Positions 16,739 through 25,070 are shown, counted from the first letter of the stretch. The stretch is DNA of 64,000 bases from Micromonospora sp. MW-13 (GCF_003434305.1 NZ_QKKX01000022.1:1-64000); one strand, 5' to 3'. Notes: generated by a model from the letters alone, not told the origin. Numbers and translations: made by a program.

Positions 16739-17866
16739 TCAGCACCGGTACGGATCGATGATTTCTCTGGGGCGGCGTGCGGGAGCGGCGAGTTCGCGTA
16801 GCGTCCCTGACGCGACGTAGTACCTACCACGGGTCTGACCGTGTTGTTGGAGGAATCCCGCCCGCACCAGGGCGCGAAGGTCACGAACGGCCTGGTCGTC
16901 CGTGAGGGCCTCGTCGCGCTGGTAGACGGTCCGGCGAACCCTGCCGCCGGTCGCCGCGAGTTGCAAAGCGCTGACCACGCGCTCGGGAAGCCCGCCCTGG
17001 CGCACCCGGTCGTCGAGCAGTTCCCACAGGCGGGCGGCCTGGTCGAGGCGCTGCCGGACCAATTGCGCCTGTTGGTGGTGGGCGCTCAGGCAGAACCGGA
17101 TCCACGGGCCGGTGTCGTTCGCCGGTCGCCAGCTCGTGCCGCCCACTTCGGCCAGCACGTCGTAGTAGGCGTAGGTGTTCCGACCGGCACCCAGCCACTC
17201 CTCGATCGAAGAGAACTCGGGTGCGAGGACGCCGTCGCGGGCGAGGACCAGAGTGTGCAGGCACCGCGACATACGCCCGTTCCCGTCGCGCCATGGATGG
17301 ATCTTGACCAGGTTCAGATGCGCCATCGACGCCCGAACGAGGAGTGGGCTGTCGGACTCCCCGCCGGTGAGCCAGTCGACCAGCTCGGAGACCAGGGACG
17401 GCACTTCGTCAGCATCCGGCCCCGTGTAGACGCGCCGGCCGGTGTGGGATTCGTCGACGTAGATGTCGCCGGGTCGGTACCGCCCCGGCCACTTGGCCAG
17501 CTCATGCCGCATCATCATGAAGTGCAGGGAGTTGAGGAGCATGTGGTACCAGGCGAACTCGCGGGAATGGCCCAGTTGCTGCACGTAGGTGAGAACATCC
17601 CGGTATCCGGTGATGACGCCCCAGATGCCTGGACTGGTTTCCATCGGATCTTCCCCGGTCACCGCAGCGACGGCGTCGTCCAGCCCGATCTGGTAACCCT
17701 CGATTGAGTTCGACCCCTGGATCGCGTGGGCGATCAGGGACCTGCGCAGATGCCCGCTCCACCGGCGTGGCTCGGCGACCCGGTATCGAAGGGCCTCCCG
17801 CATCGTCTCCAGCTCGGCGAGGACGCGCTCGTCCTCGCTCGTCAGCCTGGGCGCCGAGTGCAGCAT
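16739..17866 (-). CDS. Fic-domain protein (class II, self-inhibited)
   Basis: This ~375-residue protein has an inhibitory helix motif SNSIEG ((S/T)xxxE(G/N)) N-terminal to the Fic core, then the active-site motif HPWRDGNGRMSR, with Trp in place of the usual Phe of HPFxxGNGR. The C-terminal ~90 residues form a winged helix-like region (EALTDDQAVRDLRALVRAGF). Fic proteins transfer AMP or other phosphate-containing groups to hydroxyl side chains of target proteins; class II members carry their own inhibitor. ATG 17866 is chosen; a TTG 48 nt upstream is in frame. A 25-bp palindrome abuts the start. No separate antitoxin gene is seen. Confidence 0.88.
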   Translation of the reverse strand: MLHSAPRLTSEDERVLAELETMREALRYRVAEPRRWSGHLRRSLIAHAIQGSNSIEGYQIGLDDAVAAVTGEDPMETSPGIWGVITGYRDVLTYVQQLGHSREFAWYHMLLNSLHFMMMRHELAKWPGRYRPGDIYVDESHTGRRVYTGPDADEVPSLVSELVDWLTGGESDSPLLVRASMAHLNLVKIHPWRDGNGRMSRCLHTLVLARDGVLAPEFSSIEEWLGAGRNTYAYYDVLAEVGGTSWRPANDTGPWIRFCLSAHHQQAQLVRQRLDQAARLWELLDDRVRQGGLPERVVSALQLAATGGRVRRTVYQRDEALTDDQAVRDLRALVRAGFLQQHGQTRGRYYVASGTLRELAAPARRPREIIDPYRC

Positions 17867-17891
17867 GCCTGAATCATGCAATGATTCAGGC
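17867..17891. promoter_or_regulatory. 25-bp perfect palindrome abutting the fic start
   Basis: The arms GCCTGAATCAT and ATGATTCAGGC flank a 3-nt spacer and end directly at the fic ATG on the reverse strand. A further half site ATTCAGGC lies at 17914-17921, 30 bp from the equivalent half. This looks like an operator, possibly for autoregulation through the Fic protein's C-terminal winged helix, or like an RNA hairpin that hides the start. If the TTG at 17914 were used, the palindrome would be coding. Confidence 0.6.
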
Positions 17892-17915
17892 GTTTTGCCG
17901 GAACTGTTTAGCAAT

Positions 17916-18311
17916 TCAGGCCGACGGCGGTCGGTCGCCGTGGCGGACGTGGGCGGTCCAGTAGGTCAGGTCGGACTGGTGCTCCGCGAGGACGACCGGC
18001 TCGCCGCAGGCCTCCTCGATCAGCCTGACCGCCTCGTCCAGGTGTGCCGGGTTGTGATCCCAGTCGCCGTCGCGGAACATCTGGAGCCCGACCTCGCCCC
18101 GGTCGTCGCCGAGCGCCTCCGCGGCCTCTGGCGGCACCAGCACGACGATGTGCCGCGCCGCCTCCCGCTCCGCCTCGGACGGCTGCGGCTGTTCGGTGCG
18201 CCCTCGCCGCCGGAAGCGTTCGATGACCGACGTTATCGGCCCCGGAGAATCCGCCGGGTCGTACGGCTGGAGCCAGGCGGGCTGGTGAGGCTTGCGGATC
18301 TCCGCCGTCAC
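17916..18311 (-). CDS. Hypothetical protein of the XRE/DUF397 neighbourhood
   Basis: This 131-residue protein has GTG 18311 preceded by a clear ribosome site (CGGAGG). It is acidic in its second half (EEACGEPVVLAEHQSDLTYW) and hydrophilic throughout, with no signal or membrane segment. I do not recognise a named domain. It is transcribed divergently from the XRE gene across a 137-bp gap with a palindrome, an arrangement common for small proteins that accompany XRE/DUF397 regulators in actinomycetes. A part-copy of its DNA occurs in the relic at 16467. Confidence 0.7.
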   Translation of the reverse strand: MTAEIRKPHQPAWLQPYDPADSPGPITSVIERFRRRGRTEQPQPSEAEREAARHIVVLVPPEAAEALGDDRGEVGLQMFRDGDWDHNPAHLDEAVRLIEEACGEPVVLAEHQSDLTYWTAHVRHGDRPPSA

Positions 18312-18341
18312 GGCGACCTCCGATCGATTGCAACCAGTTGT

Positions 18342-18353
18342 AGCAACGTTGCT
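18342..18353. promoter_or_regulatory. Palindrome in the divergent promoter of the XRE gene
   Basis: AGCAACGTTGCT is a perfect 12-bp palindrome. Further GCAAC/GTTGC elements occur around it: TTGCAAC at 18329-18335 and GTGCAACG near 18365. It lies between two divergent genes and is a plausible binding site for the XRE regulator. Confidence 0.5.
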
Positions 18354-18448
18354 GGTGATGGTTGTGCAACGACGAGATCAAGTCAATACTCAGCGTGGCG
18401 ACATCGTCACCGTGTCGGCGATGGTCCTGCGTTGAGTGGAGGTAACGG

Positions 18449-19297
18449 ATGCCCGTGGCGAACCAGCCGACCGTCGTCGGTCGGGGTCTCGGTGGTGAGT
18501 TGCGGGAGCTGCGGCAGGCCCGCAAGCTGGCCCAACGCCGGGTGGCGATGCGGCTCGGCTGGCAGCCGTCGAAGCTGTCCCGGATGGAGACGGGCATCCA
18601 GGGCATCCGCGTCGAGGACGTCGCCTCGCTGCTGGTCGTCTACGGCGTGACCGGCGACGAGCGCAAGCGGCTGCTCGGGATGGCGGAGCGGTCCGCCGAG
18701 TCGGGCTGGTGGGAGCAGATCGGCGGGCTCTCCGAGGAGTCCCGGACGCTGATCCGGCTGGAGGCGGAGGCGAGCGGAATCGTCAACTGGGAGCCGCTGC
18801 TGATCCCGGGCCTGTTGCAGACCCCGGACTACGCCAAGGCGGTGATGCGTGGCGGCGGGGTGCCGGAGGACGAGGCACAGGCCCGGGTGGCCGCCCGGCT
18901 CGGCCGGCAGGCCGTCCTCAGCCGCGCCGAGCCGCCCCGGCTGCACGCCCTGCTCGACGAGGCGGTGTTGCGCCGGGTTGTCGGCGACCGGCAGGTGATG
19001 GCCCGGCAACTGCGGCACTTGGCGGAGGCGGCCGATCGGCCGCACGTCGCGCTGCGGGTGGTGCCGCTGGCGGTCGGCGCGCACACCGGGCTCGACGGCT
19101 CCTTCGCGCTGCTCGACTTCCCCCGCAACCGATCCGTGGTCTACCTCGACCACAAGCTCTCCGGGTTGTTCCTGGAGGAGGCGCCGCAGGTCTCGTACTT
19201 CCGGGGCGAGGCGGATAGGCTGGCGCGAATGGCGCTGAGCCCTGCCGAGTCGGCGCGGCTCGTTGCGCGGGTGGCAACGGAGCACGAGCGGGAGTGA
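18449..19297 (+). CDS. XRE-family regulator with HTH and DUF5753 domains
   Basis: This 282-residue protein has an N-terminal helix-turn-helix (LRELRQARKLAQRRVAMRL, then QPSKLSRMETGIQGI) and a long C-terminal DUF5753 domain (ESGWWEQIG, EPLLIPGLLQTPDYAKAVM, VVPLAVGAHTGLDGSF). Such regulators are very common in filamentous actinomycetes and are usually followed by a DUF397 gene, as here (7 bp gap). Known members influence development and antibiotic production. GGAGG precedes ATG 18449. A collapsed copy of the HTH region lies 1.9 kb to the left. Confidence 0.92.
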   Translation: MPVANQPTVVGRGLGGELRELRQARKLAQRRVAMRLGWQPSKLSRMETGIQGIRVEDVASLLVVYGVTGDERKRLLGMAERSAESGWWEQIGGLSEESRTLIRLEAEASGIVNWEPLLIPGLLQTPDYAKAVMRGGGVPEDEAQARVAARLGRQAVLSRAEPPRLHALLDEAVLRRVVGDRQVMARQLRHLAEAADRPHVALRVVPLAVGAHTGLDGSFALLDFPRNRSVVYLDHKLSGLFLEEAPQVSYFRGEADRLARMALSPAESARLVARVATEHERE

Positions 19298-19304
19298 GCC
19301 GTCG

Positions 19305-19568
19305 ATGATCATTGCCGAGCTGTCGGGCGCGGTCTGGCGCAAGTCGAGCCGCAGCGGCACGAACGCCAACTGCGTCGAGGTCGCCGAGGTCCCCGCCGCG
19401 GCGTGGCGCAAGTCCAGCCGCAGCGGGTCCAACGCCAACTGCGTGGAGGTCGTGGAACTGACCCGCGCGGTCGCCGTGCGCGATTCGAAGGACCCGGCCG
19501 GGCCGGTGCTCGGCTTCGACCTCTCGGCCTGGGCCGCCTTCGTCGTCGGCGTACCGAATCGGGCCTGA
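19305..19568 (+). CDS. DUF397 protein with an internally duplicated N-terminal half
   Basis: This 87-residue protein contains the DUF397 signature twice at the front: AVWRKSSRSGTNANCVEVAE at ~7-26 and AAWRKSSRSGSNANCVEVVE at ~32-51. It has only one C-terminal half (RDSKDPAGPVLGFDLSAW). Ordinary DUF397 proteins are about 60 residues with one copy. DUF397 partners act with the adjacent XRE/DUF5753 regulator, probably as an antagonist or antitoxin-like partner. The duplication looks recent because the DNA repeat is still nearly identical. Confidence 0.88.
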   Translation: MIIAELSGAVWRKSSRSGTNANCVEVAEVPAAAWRKSSRSGSNANCVEVVELTRAVAVRDSKDPAGPVLGFDLSAWAAFVVGVPNRA

Positions 19569-19654
19569 CTGTCCGGCGGCAGGTGACTGCCCGTCGGGGT
19601 AGTCACTCCTGGTGGCGTGACCGGCCGGTGGCGTCGGCCCGGTGCCGGCTGCCC

Positions 19655-20494
19655 TCAGGCCAGCAACGGGGTGAGCAGGCGTGCTGGGTCGACGGTGGTG
19701 GGCCGGTCGCTCACCTGGCCGTCCCCCAGCTCGATCACCCGCCACTCACCGTCGTCGCGCAGTGCCAGGTCGACCGTGACGAAGGGCAGTCCCAGGCCGG
19801 CCACCAGCGGCGCGACGGCGGTCAGGTCGGGGTCGACGGCGGGGGGTCGGTCCGGGGTGTCCGGGTGCGGGCCGACCAGCACACACCGGCCGTCCCGCCA
19901 CCAGGTCCGCACCTCGGCCGAGGTGAACAGCTCGAAGCGGCGCAGCACGAAACCGCCCACGAAGTCGTCCTCGCGGAGCTGCAGGAACCGGCGGGCCACC
20001 GCCCAGGCGGCCTCAGGGTCGGCCAGATCGGGCATGAAGGCCGCCTCGTCCCAGTGGTGCTTCATCGACTTGCAGTAGTCGCGGAGCACTGCCGGGCCGT
20101 CGCCCAGCCTGGCTCGGGCCCGGTCGAACGCGTCCCGCCCGGCCCCCACGGTCCACGTCGTGGCCGGCGTCACGGGCCTCAGCTTCGGGTACCAGCCGGG
20201 CAGTTCGTGTGCCCGCCGGTACTGCTCGGCACCGGTACGCAGCGTGACGCCTCGCGTGGCCAGCGCGTCCGCGAAGGCGGTGTACCGCTCGGAGCGGAGC
20301 ATCCAGCCGCGGTAGACCGCCTCGGTCTCCTCGGGCAGTTGTCGAAGGGCGGCGTCGGCGTCACCCCGGGCGAGCGCGTCGTGGTCGACGACCGCGACCG
20401 GCACGCCGGCCTCCCGGGCAGTCGTCGCCTCCGGCGCGAAGTGCGGGTCCGGGTGGCGGGGCCGGAGCGGGTCGGCGGGTACCAGCAGCAGCAT
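19655..20494 (-). CDS. ATP-grasp domain protein
   Basis: This 279-residue protein fits the ATP-grasp type annotated near DUF4343. Features include LRDYCKSMKHHWDEAAFMPD (lysine and acidic residues in the ATP-binding region), FVGGFVLRRFELF, LPFVTVDLALRDDGEWRVIELGDGQVSD with the metal-ligand E, and a final DPARLLTPL. These enzymes ligate a carboxylate to an amine through an acyl phosphate; the substrate is unknown. ATG 20494 follows GGGGAGG. It is the last gene of a leftward group with the lytic enzymes at 20.5-22.1 kb, but the 38-bp gap does not prove an operon. Confidence 0.75.
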   Translation of the reverse strand: MLLLVPADPLRPRHPDPHFAPEATTAREAGVPVAVVDHDALARGDADAALRQLPEETEAVYRGWMLRSERYTAFADALATRGVTLRTGAEQYRRAHELPGWYPKLRPVTPATTWTVGAGRDAFDRARARLGDGPAVLRDYCKSMKHHWDEAAFMPDLADPEAAWAVARRFLQLREDDFVGGFVLRRFELFTSAEVRTWWRDGRCVLVGPHPDTPDRPPAVDPDLTAVAPLVAGLGLPFVTVDLALRDDGEWRVIELGDGQVSDRPTTVDPARLLTPLLA

Positions 20495-20532
20495 CCCGCC
20501 ATCCTCCCCGGGCCCCGCCACCCGCGTGGGCG

Positions 20533-21261
20533 TCAGCTCGGGGCCTTGACCTGGCCGTCGAAGGCGATGCTGCGCCACAGGTCGAACTGGCGGTCGTTGC
20601 CGATCAGGGGGTTGCCGACCAGCGCGACGGCGGCCGTCACCTCCTCGTTGTTGCTGAGCTGGCGGAAGTAGCCGGCACCGACCAGGGCGATGCCCCGGCC
20701 GGGTGACTGGATCAGCCTCATGTCGTCCTTCCAGAGGTCGAGCGGGGGTGGGGCGGTCAGCCCGCGGGCCCGGGCGATGAGCGCCTGTGCGGTGGCCTGC
20801 GCGGCGTCGTAGCGGTCCGGGAAGGCGGAGCGTTGCACGCCCTGCGCCACCCGCCCGGCCGTCCAACCCGGGTTGGCGGCGGCCAGCGGGATGGCCCGGA
20901 CGAAGAACGAGTTGGCCGCGTACGACACGTTCATGATCTGCTCGGGCGTGCCCCAGCCCTGGGAGGGACGCTGCTGGAACACGCCCAACGAGTCGGAGTC
21001 GCCACAGGGCAGGTTGTTCATCCGCGACTCCACCCAGCCCGCCTCGAAGCCGGCGAGCAGCACCCGTTCGCTGGCCGACAGCCCGGTGGCGACCTGGTAG
21101 ACGGCGGTCAGGACGGCGTCGTCGGCGTTCGGCGGGATCGACGAGCAGGCGGCCTGGGCCGGCTCGCCGGAGGCCGCCTGGGACAGCCCGACGCCCGTGG
21201 CGACCAGGGCGGCTCCGGTGGACGCCAGGGCGAGCGCCTGGCGGCGGGAGTACGTGTTCAT
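20533..21261 (-). CDS. Tat-exported lytic-type protein with a phage-like C-terminal module
   Basis: This 242-residue protein starts with a Tat-type signal (SRRQALALASTGAALVATG). A domain typical of actinobacterial lysozyme/transglycosylase-like proteins follows (FEAGWVESRMNNLPCGDSDS, then LGVFQQRPSQGWGTPEQIM). The last ~65 residues (IQSPGRGIALVGAGYFRQLS to QFDLWRSIAFDGQVKAP) form a module nearly identical to the end of the neighbouring amidase. It is probably secreted to act on or bind cell wall. It lies 8 bp after the broken amidase gene. Confidence 0.75.
   Translation of the reverse strand: MNTYSRRQALALASTGAALVATGVGLSQAASGEPAQAACSSIPPNADDAVLTAVYQVATGLSASERVLLAGFEAGWVESRMNNLPCGDSDSLGVFQQRPSQGWGTPEQIMNVSYAANSFFVRAIPLAAANPGWTAGRVAQGVQRSAFPDRYDAAQATAQALIARARGLTAPPPLDLWKDDMRLIQSPGRGIALVGAGYFRQLSNNEEVTAAVALVGNPLIGNDRQFDLWRSIAFDGQVKAPS
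20541..20726 (-). repeat. 186-bp duplicated C-terminal coding module, copy 1
   Basis: This segment aligns without gaps to 21281-21466, with about 9 differences in 186 by eye (about 95%). It encodes the C-terminal module of the lytic protein. The rest of the two genes is unrelated, so the module was copied or converted between neighbours. Confidence 0.85.
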
Positions 21262-21269
21262 CGTCTGTG

Positions 21270-21943
21270 TCAGGCCGACGGGGCCTTGACCTGGCCGTCG
21301 TAGGCGATGCTGCGCCACAGGTCGAACTGGCGGTCGTTGCCGATCAAGGGGTTGCCGACCAGCGCGACGGCGGCCGTCACCTCCTCGTTGTTGCTGAGCT
21401 GGCGGAAGTAGCCGGGGCCGACCAGGGCGATGCCCCGGTTGGTGGACTGGATCAGCTTCATGTCGTTCTCCGTGAGGTCGAGGGGTGGGCTGCCGGCGAG
21501 CTGGCGGGCCACGTCGGCGCGCATCGAGTCGAGGTCGATGAAGGAGGGGTCGGTCTTGCCGCTGGTGCTGGTCTCCCGGTGTCCCCGGGCGTAGCTGGCA
21601 TCCCGGCCGAGCTGCCGCAGCACGGCCGCGGTCGCGATCACCGAGGCGGAGTACTGGGCGTTCGTCATGGCCTGGTTGACCCCGTTGTGGTCGATCTCCC
21701 AACCGACCATCAGGGTGTTGCCGTCGCCGGCCGGGATGGGACCGCTGCCCCGGCTGACGCCGGCGTGGTTGGCCCGCCCACCCGAGATGACGTGGAAGAC
21801 GCCGAGGCGGCCGCGGTGTGGTGCCAGAGCACGCCGATCGGGGCGAACGAGCTGCCGGCCACCCGGCCCAGCCAGTTGCCGTGCTCGACCACCGAGACGC
21901 CGGCGCTGCGGAGCACGTCGGCGAGCCAGGGGATGGTGGCCAT
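21270..21943 (-). pseudogene. N-acetylmuramoyl-L-alanine amidase with an out-of-frame internal deletion
   Basis: The N-terminal part from ATG 21943 reads VLRSAGVSVVEHGNWLGRV and FAPIGVLWHHTAA in one frame. The rest (LGVFHVISGGRANHAGVSRG, then NTLMVGWEIDHNGVNQAM and YARGHRETSTSGKTDPSFID) is in another frame. In intact family members about 25-30 residues separate WHHTA from GVFHVIS; here they are missing, at a GCGGCCGC sequence near 21811-21818. The zinc-ligand histidines of an Amidase_2 domain are present but split between frames. The C-terminal 65 residues are the module shared with the next gene. The enzyme is probably dead unless the base sequence is wrong. Confidence 0.75.
21281..21466 (-). 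repeat. 186-bp duplicated C-terminal coding module, copy 2
   Basis: This is the counterpart of 20541-20726, about 95% identical by eye. It encodes the end of the amidase pseudogene. Confidence 0.85.
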
Positions 21944-22110
21944 CAGGCCGCGATCAGGTCGGCGAGGCACTCCAGGGCCGGGGGCGTCGCCGCCCGCGCC
22001 GGCCGGCCCGGTGTCGCCAGGGCCAGCGCGGTGGCCGCGACGGGTACGAGGCCGAGCAGCGCCCGGCGGGGTAGTGGTCGAGGGTCGGGGGGAGGTAGCT
22101 CCGTGATCAT
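21943..22110 (-). CDS. Short exported peptide or orphan signal sequence
   Basis: A 55-residue frame from ATG 22110 encodes a twin-arginine-like signal (PRRALLGLVPVAATALALAT) with an AxA-type end (RPARAA), then only ~15 residues (TPPALECLADLIAA) before TGA. The stop overlaps the amidase ATG by one base (TGATG), so the two are translationally coupled. It could be a small secreted factor, or the surviving front of a larger exported enzyme whose body was lost. GGAGGT lies just inside the frame, and no strong site precedes the ATG. Confidence 0.5.
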   Translation of the reverse strand: MITELPPPDPRPLPRRALLGLVPVAATALALATPGRPARAATPPALECLADLIAA

Positions 22111-22241
22111 CTACGCATGTTAATTGATCGATTGATCTCGGGTAAGTCCTCGCGTCTCCGACTGTCCCGGGACGGGCTGTGTCGTGGTCGACAGGAGTCC
22201 GGTCCGGCCGGCCGGGGGCGGGGCGACGTAGGCTCGGGGGC

Positions 22242-23432
22242 GTGAGTGTGAGCCGGGAGATCGACGACATCCTGCAGCGCGGCGCGGACGGCGGGCGGAT
22301 CACGCCCGAAGAGGCCCTGCTGATCTACACCGAGGCGCCCTTCCACGCCCTCGGCGAGGCGGCCGACGCGGTGCGCCGGCGGCGCTATCCCGACGACATC
22401 GTCACGTACCTGATCGACCGCAACATCAACTACACGAACGTCTGCGTGACGGCCTGCAAGTTCTGCGCCTTCTACCGCGCTCCGAAGCACCGGGAGGGGT
22501 GGACCCACCCGACCGAGGAGATCCTGCGCCGCTGCGGCGAGGCGGTCGAGCTGGGCGCCACCCAGGTCATGCTCCAGGGCGGCCACCACCCCGACTACGG
22601 GGTGGAGTACTACGAGGAGCTGTTCTCCTCGGTGAAGAAGGCGTACCCGCAGCTCGCCATCCACTCGATCGGGCCGAGCGAGATCCTGCACATGGCCAAG
22701 GTCTCCGGCGTCGGCCTCGACGAGGCCATCGCCCGGATCAAGGCGGCCGGGCTGGACTCGATCGCCGGCGCCGGCGCCGAGATGCTGCCGGACCGGCCGC
22801 GCAAGGCCATCGCGCCGCTCAAGGAGTCCGGCGCGCGCTGGCTGGAGGTCATGGAACTGGCCCACCGGCAGGGCCTGGAGTCGACCGCGACGATGATGAT
22901 GGGCACCGGCGAGACCAACGCCGAACGGATCGAGCACCTGCGGATGATCCGCGACGTACAGGACCGCACCGGGGGGTTCCGGGCGTTCATCCCGTGGACG
23001 TACCAGCCGGAGAACAACCACCTCAAGGGCCGCACGCAGGCCACCACGCTGGAGTACCTGCGGCTGGTCGCGGTGGCCCGGCTGTTCTTCGAGACGGTCC
23101 CGCACCTCCAGGCGTCCTGGCTGACCACCGGCAAGGACGTCGGGCAGCTCGCCCTGCACATGGGGGTGGACGACCTCGGCTCGATCATGCTGGAGGAGAA
23201 CGTCATCTCCTCGGCCGGCGCCCGGCACCGCTCCAACCTGCACGAGCTGATCGGCATGATCCGCTCGGCCGACCGCATCCCGGCCCAGCGGGACACCCTC
23301 TACCGCCGGCTCGCGGTGCACCGCACCCCGGCCGACGACCCGACCGACGACCGGGTGGTCTCGCACTTCTCGTCGATCGCCATGCCCGGCGGCGGTGCGG
23401 GCCGGCCGCTGCCGTTGGTCGAGGTCAACTGA
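22242..23432 (+). CDS. mqnC: Cyclic dehypoxanthinyl futalosine synthase MqnC
   Basis: This 396-residue radical-SAM enzyme cyclises dehypoxanthine futalosine in menaquinone synthesis. The SAM cluster motif is CVTACKFCAFYR (CxxxCxxC), preceded by NINYTNV and followed by ATQVMLQGGHHPDYGVEYY; MMMGTGETNAERIEHLRMIR and FIPWTYQPENNHLKG are diagnostic for MqnC. GTG 22242 has CGGGGG upstream. It is divergent from the amidase group and is followed by two hairpins, so it is probably a single-gene transcript in the menaquinone block. Confidence 0.95.
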   Translation: MSVSREIDDILQRGADGGRITPEEALLIYTEAPFHALGEAADAVRRRRYPDDIVTYLIDRNINYTNVCVTACKFCAFYRAPKHREGWTHPTEEILRRCGEAVELGATQVMLQGGHHPDYGVEYYEELFSSVKKAYPQLAIHSIGPSEILHMAKVSGVGLDEAIARIKAAGLDSIAGAGAEMLPDRPRKAIAPLKESGARWLEVMELAHRQGLESTATMMMGTGETNAERIEHLRMIRDVQDRTGGFRAFIPWTYQPENNHLKGRTQATTLEYLRLVAVARLFFETVPHLQASWLTTGKDVGQLALHMGVDDLGSIMLEENVISSAGARHRSNLHELIGMIRSADRIPAQRDTLYRRLAVHRTPADDPTDDRVVSHFSSIAMPGGGAGRPLPLVEVN

Positions 23433-23465
23433 CCCACCGCGCACCGGCGGGCACGCTGGGCGAGC

Positions 23466-23491
23466 GCTCACCGGCCGGTCGGCCGGTGAGC
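23466..23491 (+). terminator. Terminator hairpin after mqnC
   Basis: GCTCACCGGCC and GGCCGGTGAGC form a perfect 11-bp stem with a GGTC loop, 33 bp after the mqnC stop. No T-run follows, as is usual in high-GC actinobacteria. Confidence 0.6.
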
Positions 23492-23653
23492 CGATCGGCG
23501 GTCCGGACAGTTCTGCTCGGCCTGTCGGACCTGGTGTGCGTCCTGTCGCCCGGAAGGGTCGCGCAGGCCAGCGCGGGTCGCTAACGTCCCTCGCGACGTG
23601 GTTCGAGGCCCAGTCCTCCATCGGCCCGTGGGGGCCGTTCACATAGAGCACGG
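23492..23653. other. Gene-free stretch between mqnC and the surface-protein gene
   Basis: The whole gap from 23433 to 23813 is about 380 bp. It holds two strong hairpins (23466-23491 and 23654-23691) and then an AT-richer promoter region for the surface protein. I see nothing gene-like between the hairpins. Confidence 0.5.
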
Positions 23654-23691
23654 CGGTGGGGGCGGGATGGGTGACCATCCCGCCCCCACCG
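23654..23691. terminator. Very strong bidirectional hairpin
   Basis: A perfect 17-bp stem (CGGTGGGGGCGGGATGG paired with its complement) closes on a GTGA loop. It lies 222 bp after mqnC and 123 bp before the surface-protein gene and should insulate the two transcripts. Confidence 0.7.
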
Positions 23692-23813
23692 TCGTAACGG
23701 GTGGGGGCCGGACGGATGAATTGCCGAGTCCACTCCTGGCGCATTCGATCTACCTCGGATAACGTCCGCTCGGTTCCGCAAAACCTCCCTCCTTCCCTAA
23801 CCCCGGGGGATCA

Positions 23814-25052
23814 ATGACCTCGTTCCACCGTTCGGCCCTGGCCCGGGTGGGCGCCGTGGCGCTGCTGGCCGCCGGTGGCCTGGCCACCGCAGCGGCCCCG
23901 GCCCAGGCAGCCGACCAGGCCGACCTGGCGCTCGTCCCGATCAGCGAGAACCTGGCCCTGGGCGTCAAGGCGGCCAAGGCCAAGCCGTTCAAGTTCATCG
24001 TCAACAACACCCGCAGCTCGGTGGCGGCCCGGGACGTCCGGGTCACCGTGGAGACGAAGGGCCTGACCAAGCGGGTCGGTGTCGTGGTCCCCGACGGCTG
24101 CGACGTCTCCGGCACCGCCTTCACCTGCCTGCTCGGCGACCTCGCCGGCGGCACCAGTGAGGACTTCGGGATCCCGCTGTTCAGCACCGGCGCCCGGGGC
24201 AAGGGCGGCGCGCTGACGGTGACGATCACCTCGGCGACCGCCGACCCGAACACGGACGACAACAGCGAGACCGTCGACGTCACCGTCACCCGACCCGGCT
24301 ACGACCTCACCTCCTGGGTCCAGGACGGGTACGCCAACGTCGTGGTCGACGGCGCGCAGAGCAACGAGCCGGACCTCAAGCCGATCCCGCGCGGCGCGAC
24401 CGCCCCGCTGGACTGGGCGATCTACAACGACGGCAGCCGCCGGGCGACCGGCGTCTTCTACACCATCACCCTGCCGGCCAAGGTCAGCTTCGCGAAGCTG
24501 CCCGAGAACTGCGTCGAGCAGGAGATCCGCGGCCTGGCCCAGGCGTTCTGCGAGGACTCCGGCGCGGTGCTCCGGCCGGGCGAGTACTACACCGACGACG
24601 TCCGGGTGAAGGTCGCCGCGGACGCCGACCAGCCGGTGCTGCGCATCGGCGAACTCTTCGCGTCCGGGCTGGACGAGGCGCAGGGTGCTCCCGAGGCGGA
24701 GCCGCAGGTCGCCTCGGCGGCCCAGCGGCGCGCCTTCACCGAGACGGACGAGCTCGACAACCAGGCCGTCTTCGACGTCTTCGTGGACCTGTCCGCGCAG
24801 CCCACCCCCACCCCCACCCCCACCCCGACGTCGACCGGCACCCCGACCCCGGGCCCGTCGGGTGGGCCGAGCGCGACCAACTCGCCGGGCACCGGCGGTG
24901 GTGGTGGCGGGCTCCCGGTGACCGGCGCGCAGGCCGGGCTGATCGGTGGCGTCGGCGGCGCCGTGCTGCTGGCCGGTGGGGCGCTGCTGGTGCTCTCCCG
25001 CCGCCGCCGGGTGCTGCTGGTGACCCCGGGGGACGAGAAGTCGAACGACTGA
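23814..25052 (+). CDS. LPXTG cell-wall-anchored surface protein
   Basis: This 412-residue protein has a Sec signal ([20 protein letters not shown] ending APAQAA). Its ectodomain has two DUF11/CARDB-like beta modules ([19 protein letters not shown] and [17 protein letters not shown]). A Pro/Thr repeat linker of TPTP type spans ~325-360, then a Gly run, the sortase motif LPVTG, a membrane segment and the tail SRRRR. It should be exported and linked to peptidoglycan by a sortase; none is in the window. GGGGGATC precedes ATG 23814. Its position inside the menaquinone block seems unrelated to its role. Strong hairpins flank it on both sides, so it is transcribed alone. Confidence 0.85.
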   Translation: MTSFHRSALARVGAVALLAAGGLATAAAPAQAADQADLALVPISENLALGVKAAKAKPFKFIVNNTRSSVAARDVRVTVETKGLTKRVGVVVPDGCDVSGTAFTCLLGDLAGGTSEDFGIPLFSTGARGKGGALTVTITSATADPNTDDNSETVDVTVTRPGYDLTSWVQDGYANVVVDGAQSNEPDLKPIPRGATAPLDWAIYNDGSRRATGVFYTITLPAKVSFAKLPENCVEQEIRGLAQAFCEDSGAVLRPGEYYTDDVRVKVAADADQPVLRIGELFASGLDEAQGAPEAEPQVASAAQRRAFTETDELDNQAVFDVFVDLSAQPTPTPTPTPTSTGTPTPGPSGGPSATNSPGTGGGGGGLPVTGAQAGLIGGVGGAVLLAGGALLVLSRRRRVLLVTPGDEKSND

Positions 25053-25070
25053 CGCGTCCGGTGCGCCGGC

